Origin: Eurosta solidaginis
Taxonomy: Eukaryota > Arthropoda > Insecta > Diptera > Tephritidae
Length of the DNA: 64,000 nt
Reading direction: 5' to 3'
NCBI RefSeq assembly: GCF_040869045.1
Contig: NC_090319.1
Coordinates: forward strand, 362,035,739 to 362,099,738
Position numbers and translations under genes: made by a program. How positions within the stretch are numbered: the first letter of the stretch is position 1; every line of letters begins with the position of its first letter. Shown piece by piece: positions 1 to 10,219 of the stretch. Below the pieces are notes generated by a model. That model worked only from the letters and a program-made list of their open reading frames with translations. It was not told where the DNA came from and did not search any database.

Positions 1-299
1 TATTCCTAAAAGCTATGCTTTGATGATACTAGCTGAGTTTGAAAGACTGATTGAGGGCGCGAGATCTAGCTGTTCGGAGAAGACCCCTTTACCAACACCG
101 CAATTCACTTTGGACCAGTCAGTGAATAATTAGGTAAAAACCTCCTTACATATCATGTCGGCTGGGCAATCCATTTCCGGGAGTGTTCTTACCTCAAAAA
201 TCTTATCAAATTTCAAATTAGGCGATTTATGTATGTAACCTTCATAGGATACCGCTGTGGACTTTCTACTTCTCGGTACAGCATCTTGACTCCCTGAGT
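1..299. other. no recognised feature
   Basis: I see no open frame, tRNA or repeat relationship here. The last bases lead into the reverse transcriptase reading that follows, so part may be decayed upstream LINE sequence. Confidence 0.4.
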
Positions 300-1486
300 A
301 TGATGGCAGTGGTAGCAGCTATAATTTGCTTGAATTTACAACTCACGTCTTTAATGGGTTTAGAAACCATCATCATGCCGACGTTATATACACTTATTTC
401 AGCAAATCATTTGACAAAGTATGCTCATTACTTGTCTATAAACTCGAATTTTTTGGCTTTCAACCTGGCCTAACCCGCTGGATCCCCTCCTGTCTTTGCG
501 TCAGAACTCAAAGAGTAATTTTTAAAAACATTTGTTCGAATGTCATCGATGTCCCCTCCGGTGTGCCTCAGGGCAGCCATCTCGGTCCGATTCTGTTTTT
601 GCTCTTTATAAACGATATTTCCACAACTATAAAATATTCTAAAATTTTAATGTATGCCGACGACGTAAAACTTTTTAAGTCCTACGCGTCGGTTGAAGAA
701 CGTTCTGTACTCCAGTCGGATTTAAATTGTTTGGTTACTTAGTGTAATACGAATTTTATGCCGCTCAACATAGAAAAATGTAAATTCATGTATTTTTCAC
801 ATGGGAACATACAGCCAGCTTCTTACATAATTAATGGCCAAACTCTAGAAAGCGGTAATGTTTTTATCGACTTTGGAGTTACAATGAATTGCAAACTTAG
901 TTTCAACCCTCATATTATTGCTATTAAAGTCAACAAAGCGAAAGGAGTTTTAGCATTTCCGAAAAGATATGCAAAAGAGTTTAGTGATACTTATGTTACA
1001 AAAACCCTTTTTACATCATTGCTGAGGCCGATATTAGAATATGAATCGATAATTTGGAATCCGCGTTATCAAGTTCATGTGGATAGACTAGAATCAATTC
1101 AAAAACAGTTTTTACTTTTCGCCTTGAGAAATCTTCAATGGGACTCCTTGTAAAATCTACCTCCTTACACTAATCGGTTAAAACTAGTAAATCTTCCTAC
1201 CCTTGCAAGTCCTAGAGAAATGCTTGGTGTACTATTTATGGCTAAACTATTGAAAGCATCTATTTCAAGCCCATTCCTTTTGAACGAATTAAACTTGAAT
1301 GATCCATGCCGAGCTTCAAGGCATCATAAACCTATAATTCGTAAACAACGCAGAAACAATATCCAACTAAACGAACCGTTTTTATGTTTGTGTGAAGATT
1401 ATAACTCTCACTCGAGAATAACCGATGTTTCGGACTCGCTCTTTACCATGAAAAAAAAAAGGGTTCTATCTTCTCTTAATGATTAA
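300..1486 (+). pseudogene. LINE reverse transcriptase, C-terminal half (CR1/jockey group)
   Basis: This is the C-terminal half of the pol of a non-LTR retrotransposon. One frame runs from about 300 to 1486 with only two in-frame stops, at about 740 and 1151. In order it shows the degenerate finger motif YFSKSFDKV (about 390-420), the block GVPQGSHLGPILFLLFIND (about 560-615), the catalytic YADD (about 652-663) and a thumb segment with LEYESIIWNP near 1036-1065. The endonuclease and the first RT blocks are missing, consistent with 5' truncation. Most of the reading survives in one frame, so this is the least decayed RT in the window. A SINE lies about 55 bp past the last codon, near the LINE's 3' end. 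The clade is judged from motif wording only; jockey, CR1 and Rex-like families are all possible. Confidence 0.85.
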
Positions 1487-1528
1487 AAAAATTATATGTA
1501 TAATTTAAATCTATTGTATTTGTGAATC

Positions 1529-1541
1529 TATACTTCTCAGC
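1529..1541. repeat. SINE target-site duplication, left
   Basis: The 13-bp sequence TATACTTCTCAGC is repeated exactly at 1900-1912 and brackets the SINE. Confidence 0.9.
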
Positions 1542-1899
1542 GGCCGCCGTGGTGAGATTGTAGTGTGCTCCGCCTACCACACCGTATGCCCTGGGTTCAA
1601 ACCCCGGGGAAAGCAACATCAAAATTTTAGAAATAAGGTTTTTCAATTAGAAGAAAATTTTTCTAAGCGGGGTCGCCCCTCGGCAGTGTCTGGCAAGCGC
1701 TCCGGGAGTATTTCTGCCATGTAAAGCTCTCAGTGAAAACTCATCTGCCTTGCAGATGCCGTTCGGAGTCGGCATAAAACATGTAGGTCCCGTCCGGCAA
1801 TTTGTAGGGAAAATCAAGAGGAGCACGACGCAAATTGGAATAGAAGCTCGGCCTTAGATCTCTTCGGAGGTTATCGCGCCTTACATTTATTTATTTATT
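1542..1899 (+). mobile_element. tRNA-derived SINE, family 1, full length
   Basis: A 358-bp element with a tRNA-like head at about 1542-1610 containing a Pol III B-box-like GGGTTCAAACCCC near 1590-1602. A conserved body follows (reading on the element strand TTGCAGATGCCGTTCGG), and the tail is (ATTT)n. It is bounded by exact 13-bp direct repeats. Other copies lie on the minus strand at 20825-21145 and 29126-29481, with a worn one near 33873-34005. Such elements are transcribed by RNA polymerase III and mobilised by a partner LINE; the partner is not identified here, although RTE-like LINEs in this window also end in an (AAAT)n-type tail. Confidence 0.92.
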
Positions 1900-1912
1900 T
1901 ATACTTCTCAGC
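1900..1912. repeat. SINE target-site duplication, right
   Basis: Exact 13-bp copy of 1529-1541. Confidence 0.9.
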
Positions 1913-2006
1913 TGATGAGTTTCTCTATAGCTTAGCATTTTTAGATCTCGGCGCTTAAGAAGCCACTGCCTCTCAAAGACTCGGTAACAATAAAAATTAT
2001 AAATTA

Positions 2007-3248
2007 CTAGCAAACCCGGCAGACATTGTTCTGCCCTAAATTTGGTCCACCTGCATACATTTTTATAAGTTTTTTTCCATCTAATTCTGCCCTCCCCTCT
2101 CTTCACTTATTTCTAATCCTTTCACTCACTTCTGCCACCGTCTTTTTCGCTTCATCTATCTCCATCTTCGTCTCATTCTACCACTTTCTCAGTCTCCTTC
2201 TCCTTCACTCTTCTCTCAAGTTCTTCGCATTCTTCTTCATCTGTTATTGCCTGTCCCATAGGGCGGTATGTATTTTGTTCCAGTCTCAGTCTCAGTCCCA
2301 CTCCGAGTCTCAGTCCCAGTCCTAGTCCTAATCCCAGTCCCAGTCCGTCCATGGTCTACTTCCCGGAAAAAAGGATCGTAAATACTAATATAGGCAAACT
2401 TTTATACCAAATTTCAGGCAAATCGAATAGGACGTATGTAAGTAGGTTTGTAGGTATTATTAATTCGTGTCTTTATTTCGGCTTTGCATGCATATTTATC
2501 AGTTTTCCAGGTTGATGCGACTAAATCGAATATCACAATGAAAATTACTTTAGAGCTCTCAGCAACAGCTTTCATTTTATATCCATATTACCCACACATT
2601 CTAGTGGTAGCGGGGTCTCAAGACCCTGTATGCCGATCGCAACCAATCCTACGTAATAACCACCGCCTGAAGTATACGCAACTTGTGTGAAAGCTTGAAC
2701 AAAATCGACCGACGCATCTCTTCAAACACCGGCGACCAACTAACACATATCTTAGCCTTTCTTTTTATATATATAGATTTTTATTTTTCACACTTCACTA
2801 TAAAACGAAATGCAGATATTCGTTGCTTTTGAAATTCGGCTTAAAAATTGCACATGGAACAACTAAAGACTCTCCTGAAATAAAAAAAAATGTCTTAGTA
2901 CCTCTAAATCGCCAGGCCTGGTGATATGCTATACTTGACATCATTCGCTAAAATATTTTGTATTGATAAGCACGTTATTTAACTAAACACCAACCAAATA
3001 CACAGAAGTATATCCCACCTGAAAATATGAGTACCGGTGCGTATACGTAACATTTTATTATTACGTATAAACATATAAAAAAATTTGCAATAAAATAATA
3101 TTGCGACTATAAGCTGAGATATAACCTATACAATATTTCAAGTTGGATCAAATTACACACGAGGTGCAAAACAAATTCAAAATCGGTTCAACATTTTAGG
3201 AGTCCATCGCGGACAAACAATGTGACACGTGATTTTTATATATAAAGA
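2007..3248 (-). mobile_element. Non-autonomous Helitron A
   Basis: Read on the minus strand, the element starts with TC (3248-3247) after an A and ends with CTAG (2010-2007) before a T. This is the A|TC...CTAG|T arrangement of Helitrons. About 10 bp before the 3' end is the hairpin GGCAGA-acaatg-TCTGCC. There is no TSD, as expected. It carries a CAGTCT/CAGTCC minisatellite (about 2278-2346), a pyrimidine-rich block (2050-2230) and no Rep/helicase coding sequence. Helitron B at 12950-14295 is homologous over nearly its whole length. A second 5'-terminus-like sequence lies inside at 2777. Confidence 0.88.
2278..2346. repeat. short tandem repeat (CAGTCT/CAGTCC)n
   Basis: Imperfect 6-bp repeats inside Helitron A. 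The reverse complement is present at the equivalent place in Helitron B (about 13945-14001). Confidence 0.85.
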
Positions 3249-4570
3249 TGAATGAAACATAAATAAGAATTAGAATAAAAATAAATTACAGGATTAGCCC
3301 GGTTTCATCGGCCCACTTGGGGGCACTGCGCTGCGCTGCCACAACGTCGAAGAAAAAAAAAGGCGTTTGTGGAATTTCAGTAGCAGCTAGTTAAGAATAA
3401 AATCTAACGAGTCTGTCGTTGTCGGGTCGTTGACATCGCGCCATGTCTGCCTATATAGTTCTGTTATTCAGCATTGATTATTGTTTGTGGCGAAGTGAAT
3501 CACTCCTACAACACCAATGAGCTTATGGAGGGCCGTTTCTGTTGAGCTACCCTTCATATAAGCATGCTACGCCATTGAAGGGTTTGGCTCTCTAAGTGTT
3601 GACCTAGTATAGATGTCCAAAAGTCTCTCGAGAACCTAAGTGTTAGAAGAAAATCTTCTAACGAAAATTTTATAGGACCACTTTTTAAAAGTATATTTAT
3701 TTATATTTATATCTAAGTATATGCCACTATTCCCAGCAGCACACAAAAGCTGAGTAAGAAAATTTAACATTTGGTTTTTAAAATATAACTGTCTTCAATT
3801 TTAGATGGAGTGATTTCATAATCATTGCTGCTTTTGTTTAAAACAACAAACAGTCACAAGTTTTTTGTTACCCTGAGGCATTTTGGCAAGTGACTTAGTT
3901 TGAGTATGTATTTAATTACATTTGCATGTGCATATATAATATTTTGGTTATTAATAAAATTAATTTTTTAATGCATTGTACACAGTAAATGAGAAAGTTA
4001 AAACATCGCAAACATTGCTCGTACGACGTCGCGCTGGACTACTGAAGGCAAATTTTCCTGAACGAAAATATGAAAAACATGAACTTAAGACTGTGATTAC
4101 ATTTGTGCGTGTATGTGTGTATTTAACAATGCAGACGCCTCTCACATAGTAGGCGTATCCTTCATAGTTCATGCGGATGAAGTGACGATAGCAAAATCTA
4201 ATGGCAAATACCAATCAGCAGGCACTACCAGCAAAATCGCGCTGCACATTCAGGCCTCGAAAAGTCGATTGTAATTCCACTAATTGCGGATTATTTTTAA
4301 TTATTCAGTTTCGAATGGTGTGAGACATAAAACTTTTAATGTTTTGTAGTTTGAGCGCGCGTGAATAAATTTTTTTTTTTAATTTCAGTGCGATGAGTAA
4401 TGCTCTAAGCAAATAATGTTTTATAATTTTTTTATTATTTAGACATGAATAATGGCGAATTTTGTAAGTGCTATTCCTGGGAAGCTTGTAGTTAGTTGGA
4501 AATATGTATAACTTGTTCAATTTTAATGCGAAACATCTATAGGTGCTCTAGGTGCACGTAAAATCGATTT
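3249..4570. other. AT-rich, no recognised feature
   Basis: Only short open frames with no recognisable motif. A GC-richer patch near 3297-3345 resembles nothing I know. Confidence 0.4.
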
Positions 4571-5350
4571 ATGGAGTGGGGACGCGTATGGTATATATAT
4601 ATATGTGGTCATTTCGGAATGATTTTTGGTTCTCCCTCGAAATTTTCCCCAAAGTTTTTTGGGGGTTATTTTAGAATTATTTTTCGACACCCCAGGGGTC
4701 TTCCTGGGGACATTTGGGCATACTTTTGGGGATTTCCTAGGGATCCTCCAATGGTTATTTGGGGAACTTTTCGGGATGATTTAAGGGACCCTCTTGAGAT
4801 CCTCTCGGAGTTATTGAGGCAAAATTTCGGGATGATTTTGGGGTCATATGGGGCCATTTCGGCATAATTTTGGGGACCCTCGGACTCATCCCGGATAATT
4901 TGGGGGTAATTTCTTGATGATTTTTGGTTATTGCATAATGACATCGGAGACTCCATCGGGGTCCTCCTGGAATAGTTCCGGGATGATTTTGGGACTCTCT
5001 CGGGATCCTCCTGGGGTCAATTGGGCGTTATTTGAGGATCACTTCGGGGTTGTACGGTGGTTACTTCGGGATGCTTCTGGGATCCTTTAGTGGTCCCCGC
5101 GAAGTTATTTTCGATGATTTGGGTGTCTCCAGGAGTCCTCCCATGTTTATTTGGGGTCACTTCGGGTAGGCTTGGGGTCATTCTAGGATAATTATGGGGA
5201 ATCTCTCGGGATCCTTCCTGGGTCATTTGGTGATCACTTCTGGTTCGTTGGGACGTCATTTCAGGGGTCATCCCGGTATCATTGGGGGTCATTCCGGGAT
5301 GATTTTGGGGATTCCCTCGGTATTCTGCCGGGTCGTTTGGGAATCACTTC
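4571..5350. repeat. G-rich degenerate minisatellite
   Basis: About 750 bp built from variations on short phrases such as CGGGATGATTTTGGGG, CTCTCGGGATCCTCCTGG and GGTCATTTGGG, at irregular spacing. Frames stay open for 90-98 codons on both strands (4571-4867 plus; 4666-4956 and 5017-5292 minus). This follows from the repeated composition and is not evidence of a protein. It stands out sharply from the AT-rich surroundings. It may be an old tandem array or the inner part of an unidentified TE. Confidence 0.75.
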
Positions 5351-5439
5351 AGAAAAAATTTTAATACTTTAACTACAGACTTTGTGTCAACCAAAGCAAA
5401 TATGAGATACAAAAACAAGAAATAAATAAGCAACAATTA

Positions 5440-5695
5440 TGGAAGGCAGTTCGAGAAAGGTCTAGATCCTGAGAGAAGGGTACTTATGAATCTTACTAAG
5501 TACTGTATAAGCAGCTCAGTCTGGGAAATAGTCATTTAGTTTGACTGTTGTTGTGGGTGAAGTATAATTTTAATTGTAAAATTCGACCCCTATAGTAGTG
5601 CATTAAATAAACAATATTTTGATAAACTGAATTGAATTTATTTACTCGACAGTTCAGTGATTCGAACTATAACAGAAGCCAAATAATAATAGCAA
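5440..5695 (+). repeat. possible decayed LTR fragment
   Basis: The segment TATTTACTCGACAGTTCAG with the following TGATTCGAAC (about 5638-5667) resembles the 3' part of the solo LTRs found at 16378-16915 and 59301-59803. A short AATAAA-type sequence lies upstream, as in those LTRs. The ends cannot be placed, and the match is short. Confidence 0.35.
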
Positions 5696-5869
5696 ATTCA
5701 TGAGATATGCTATATTACAAACATATATAGACATTGGAATGTTGTAATACTTTATATATGGATTTGTGACCAAAATGTGCAAGGAACTGCGATTTTCGGA
5801 GCAAGTGCCTTTTTTATTTAGTAATTTGGTCTAATAAACCAAGGGTGTGAAATCTGTTTCAAGACGGAG

Positions 5870-6475
5870 ATATGGAACTGGCAGCCTTTAAAGAGATCTT
5901 GGGGCCACAATAGAACGGCAATGTCCACGCAAGGATGCGGAAATAGCAGAATATACTATACACGTATATACCGATGGTTCCAAATTAACGGAAGGGTTCG
6001 GGTCTGCTGTTTACTGTGTCGATCCGGAAAAAAGTAGATCCTTGGCTGCCAGTACAGCGCCTTTCAGGCGGAAATTATAGAAAGCAGCAGAAGTTCTGGA
6101 GGAGGCATGCTTAAGCTTCAGTTGCGTCAATATATATATATTGATAGTAAGGCGAACATTAAGGGAATAATCTCACACAGTGCTCCATCAAGAAGTGACC
6201 TGGAATGCAGAAAAGCAATGGAGAGACTTCGCTCATGCCGGGCCATACACCCATACTGGAATCCCAGTCATAAATGATAGAAAGTAACGAAAGGGTCGAT
6301 GAGTTAACAAAAGAGGGTGCAGAACTCAATGAATCGATTTTAGAATTCAATCTTTCAGGGGCGGCAGAGTTACCAGATCTTAAGACAGCAATTAAGCTAG
6401 GTCCTATAAAGTTTCTAGTATTTACCAAGAGGACGGAGTTATTCTCTAACATAAGTCCTGGTACCTAATTGGGAT
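5870..6475 (+). pseudogene. LINE RNase H domain fragment (jockey/I/R1-type)
   Basis: A broken RNase HI-like domain of a LINE pol. In order I read YTDGSKLTEGFGSAVYC (about 5967-6019), FQAEI (near 6062), then, after a short frameshift, IDSKANIKGI (about 6141-6170), and finally SNERVDELTKEGAEL in another frame (from 6280). These correspond to the D, E, D and late helix blocks that bind metal ions and the RNA:DNA hybrid. The tail FTKRTELFS (about 6421-6447) resembles the last residues of such proteins. The cysteine-rich finger normally before that tail is absent, which suggests an internal deletion. The sequence after the stop, ending near CAGCCTAACCT, looks like the 3' end of the same LINE. Confidence 0.75.
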
Positions 6476-6479
6476 TTTT

Positions 6480-7819
6480 CAACTTGGCCGTCAAACGAAT
6501 TCTAGATACACTATTCACACATTTAGTCCAGTTCAGCCTAACCTGGCGATTGTGAAAACTAAACAAGCCAGTTCCGTTAGTATCGAAAAGTCGTTTTGAG
6601 TGAAAAGTAGAATTAGCAACTTTTAAGCGGCGTCGACGACGATATGCTCGTTCATGAGTTGGGCGTATAAGTGAGAAGTAGAAAATCTTATAACAAAACT
6701 GCTGACTTTTTAAAACGATAAATATATTGTAAAATTAATAGTCATCGGAACAAGAGTTACCTTTTTTCTTTTTAAAGCTCTACATCGTTAGTCAAACTGT
6801 TTCTAATTAACACATACATACATATGTATTACCGTTATTGACTTCGCTGTCAATAGGTCTATTAAGTGAATATAGATCGCGTTGATGATGCTATCAGCGT
6901 TGCCATCATCACCGTATAAATACAAACAACTGAAAATCTTTTTTTATTTTACTGACATTTATTCAGTCATTTATTATCTCCTTGTATTTCGCTGTATATT
7001 TATTTTTGCATGCTTGTTTAGTCCAGACGAGCAACTGAAGTTTTTCCCTTATTCGCACTGTTTTTTGTTTTTTTTTTTTGTTTTTGGAAACTGATTGATT
7101 GCTTACCACGTACAAAATAAAATATTCGGTTGAATAGAAGAAAAAAGTTTATGACGAAATTGAATTAACAAAAAAAGCGAATGTCAAAGCGTAAACTAGC
7201 CAATGGTATGACAAGAGAATGCAGCCCGTAACAAAAAGGTCAACCAACGGTATAATCATCGTCAATGCAATGAAATTAATGACTTTCGAGTGTATCGCGT
7301 GTGTCAGCGTGACAAAAAGACTGATGTAGGAAATAATAAAATTTAATGTATTTAGAATAGCATAGCATAGACAACACAATGACATGCGAAAAAAACAGAT
7401 GAGATATACGAAGAACAAAAGCAACAATGAAGTGGCTGTTTGATTGTTGACTCGCTAATGTATGACACGCTTTAATGTCGGTATACAAAATATCTAAATT
7501 AATGGCTACTTTATTCGAAGGTCTATGCACGTAGACAGATTTTGTTATATTATTTAGACATATCTGGTTGTTGATAAATATTTATAATTTAAGAAATAAA
7601 ACTGTTTCGGAAAGTTAATGTTTTGTCGTTCGCACTCATATGATACCGAATTGAAAGTTAATAACGTTTGTGTAAGTAAAAATACTTAATTTATTTACAA
7701 GATTACAAAAATCTTAGGAGGATATTCATATGCTAATAAATATAAATGTATCTCTAGAAACAAGCAACGAAAAGAATTCACAAAAATATTAAAGACGTGT
7801 ACCAGTAACGGTTCCAGTC
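6480..7819. other. AT-rich, no recognised feature
   Basis: Short open frames on both strands without motifs; T-rich runs near 7060-7080. Nothing I can support as a gene. Confidence 0.4.
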
Positions 7820-8390
7820 TTTGGTGAAATACTTACAAACCAGCCCTTTTCCTTCATTTGACCTATTCCTTTTTTACTTTCTTATCTTACTCCTACAAAT
7901 CTTCCATTTTTTCTTCTTGCTCTTCGCTTACTCTAGCCTAAGTCTCACTACTAACCTTATGAAAATCATTATTCTAAGATTCATCTTGTACTCCTATTCA
8001 TACTCTTTCTCAAATCTTCATAATATTTTATATGTCCACTCTTTCGCTTCATTTTGTTCCCTTCTCTCTTAACCTTTCTGTCCTCCATCCAACCTCTTAT
8101 CCTTTTTCTCTATATTTTCGGTTTTCATTTTGAGGCCCTCTTTCTTCTTCCCTTCTTCTTTTCTTTCTTTTCTCTTTTGTTACAATAAAGTTGTTCCTTT
8201 GGGGAGATGTGCCTAAATTGGCCTTTTTGCAAAAGGCGACTTACATTTCAATATAAAAGTTGTCAAAAGGTACCAAAACAGACCAAAAAGTTTCCCTCCC
8301 TACAACATTAAAATTCGTGCCTCGATTAGGGAGAGTGTGAGAAAAGGTAAGAAGAAAGAAAGAAGAAGTAAGACAGAAGCAGTAGGTGAA
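7820..8390. repeat. pyrimidine-rich tract, then purine-rich tract
   Basis: About 350 bp of almost unbroken C/T on the plus strand (7840-8185), followed by a purine-rich block (8335-8390). Composition resembles the inner parts of Helitrons A and B, but no hairpin or CTAG end was found, so a Helitron origin is only a guess. The 83-codon open frame here is a by-product of the composition. Confidence 0.4.
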
Positions 8391-8504
8391 AGCTCTAGGA
8401 TTTGTATGTTAGGTTTTCAGGTAAAAGAAGTTCTGTCAGAACAATGCTTGTCGTACTATAATGTAATTACGGAAATATTTCATGTGGTGTTATAACGTTT
8501 CCAG

Positions 8505-8832
8505 CGTTATTTATTTACTTAATTGGCGCTTACACACTTAAACGATTATGCACGTCGCTCCATCGCTGGGTTAACTGACGCCTGTTGGTCACACCAAGGG
8601 AATATAAATCGTGTTTAGCAGAGCGGAGCCGCTCTCATCTACTTCTTCCATAGGCGTGTTCCGACAAAAATACTTTCTTAGCCGGAGAATAATCTTCAAT
8701 TTGCATAACATGGCAGAGCCAACATAGGCACTGTGTTTTAATTCGCTGGACCATGTTGATGTCCGCGTAAAGCTCGAACAGCTCATCATTAAATCTTTTG
8801 AAGATATTTTTTCTCGAACACTCCCAGAGCCG
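8505..8832 (-). pseudogene. RTE-like LINE, 3' end of pol and tail
   Basis: Minus-strand C-terminal segment of an RTE-like LINE protein. The readable blocks are VREKI (about 8807-8821), a degenerate stretch related to NHELYELY, and DINMVQRIKT (about 8735-8765). Several frameshifts break it. The 3' end is the sequence TTACTTAATTGGCGCTTA at about 8516-8533, with an ATTT-type tail. The same end sequence recurs as a 20-bp stub inside Helitron B. The rest of this copy lies at 9106-9720, so the LINE is split by foreign DNA. The related tail at 47240-47625 is another copy. Confidence 0.72.
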
Positions 8833-8835
8833 CTA

Positions 8836-9105
8836 GGTTTTGTTAGGGTAAAGTGGCCGTCTCCGCTGCCCAAGCACCCATAGAAGTATCTGTGGAAAAA
8901 TCGATACCTGATATTCGATAGCGCAGGAAAATGGTATTGAAATTGCTCTACGTTTTCTATTTCTTGCTCTTCCCTGCAGGTGCTATATACGCCCCATGGG
9001 CGACCCGTCAGAATACCCACTTATCGGATAATATAGAGGTGATAACGAAGTATGACCGACTGCTATCTCTTTTCGTTCATCTTGTGTCAGATTTGCCTGG
9101 ACACC
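8836..9105 (-). pseudogene. jockey-type LINE C-terminal fragment nested in RTE-like LINE
   Basis: On the minus strand I read CREEQEIENVEQF followed by PAL (about 8925-8980). This matches the cysteine-rich C-terminal region of jockey/R1-type LINE proteins (compare CRSSRDEEEIESVEHYLCHC in the fragment at 37373-37800). The 3' flank, with plus-strand GTTAGGGTAAAGTGGCCGTC at 8838-8857, also matches that fragment's 3' end (AGGTTAAAGTGGCTGCCTCC near 37372). The block lies exactly where the surrounding RTE-like reading is interrupted, so I infer a nested 5'-truncated insertion. No TSD was confirmed. Some cysteine positions have been lost. Confidence 0.6.
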
Positions 9106-9720
9106 CTACATGTCGGTTCCATGGCCCATTGGTCCCAGGGCCATTTCATCTGATGATTTCATCGTCCATGCTTCTTCATCGCATAGAGGACGGGTACAAT
9201 AAGTGACTTGTAGAACACGATTTTCATCAGCATATGCCAGTAATTGCACGCTTTTATACAATATTGTTCCAGAGCGGTTAACTTCTTCAGCTAGTATAAT
9301 TTTCTCCAGCATCAAATTAAAGAAATCACACGATAGGTGGTCACCCTGTCTGAAAGCTCGCTTAGTTTCGAACGGCTCGTAGGGGTCCTTCTTAATTATG
9401 ACTGCGCTGATGGAATGGCTCAACATTAGTTTGCATGGCCGTATAAGTTTTGCGGAAAAACCAAATTCAGACATAGCGGCATATAGGCAGCTATTTATCG
9501 TGTTATCGGAGGTGGTTTTAATATCGACGAAGAAGTGAGTTGTATCAATTCTTATGAAAATCTGGTCGCCAAATCATGGTGGATTTCAATCTTTCGCACA
9601 ATACGTTTGTCAGGACCTTATATGCGATATTAACAAGGCTCATTCCGCAATAGTTGGCACAGTTTGGAGGATCTGTGGACATGGAAAAGGACTCTTAAAT
9701 TTCAATCGTTAGGCATGTAC
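9106..9720 (-). pseudogene. RTE-like LINE reverse transcriptase domain
   Basis: Minus-strand RT core of the RTE-like LINE. An open stretch of 122 codons (9474-9106) holds GFSAKLIRP, the block RAFRQGDHLSCDFFNLMLE (polymerase motif B region) and LLAYADE (about 9220-9240). In the last of these the catalytic pair has become AD-E, with the second aspartate lost. Upstream (9480-9700) a broken frame reads HFFVDIKT and then NCANYCGMSLVNIAYK-like residues, the earlier fingers. It continues downstream at 8505-8832 after a nested insertion. The protein would reverse transcribe LINE RNA at a nicked target; this copy cannot. Confidence 0.8.
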
Positions 9721-10215
9721 TCATCCGATCATATTTTGCAAAGGAGCTGATACATGCGTCTTATCAATTGCTCTGACTTCGTTTGCGTTAGTTATGCTAT
9801 ACATTTTGAAGATGTTTTATGTCATCAGGTGAATTAATAAGCTCATATTTTTTTATAAATATTACCCTAAAACCTCTACCGCTGAATATTTGTACACCAT
9901 TCACCTCATTGCATATATTCTCGACATATCTTCATTTATCCAAAAACTTAGTGTTCTACCTAATGAGCTTATCCTCTGGTGCTAGGTAAGTGATAGATTT
10001 AGGACTTTTTAGCGTCGACTCAATCCTTCGTGTTACACACATTTCAGATATTCAACTGCATTTTTGATATATAAGTGAAAATTTTCAATGATCCCATCGA
10101 CGTCAACGAACAATATTATAAATATCACCATTTAGTTTCGTCCAATAAAACATTGCCTTTCCTCTTAAAAGAACCAGAACCTCGCGAAGAACCGTCTCTG
10201 TTAACTTGAGAGGAA
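9721..10215. other. no recognised feature
   Basis: AT-rich. May include decayed LINE or gypsy sequence, but I could not read any motif. Confidence 0.4.
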
Positions 10216-10219
10216 AGTG

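Noticed and set aside
1542..1610. tRNA-like sequence with A- and B-box-like parts
   Set aside because: Not called as a tRNA gene: it has no proper acceptor stem or anticodon arm and is the head of a SINE with TSDs.
4571..5292. Frames of 91-98 codons on both strands
   Set aside because: They come from repeated G-rich phrases; opposite strands are equally open, so no coding evidence.
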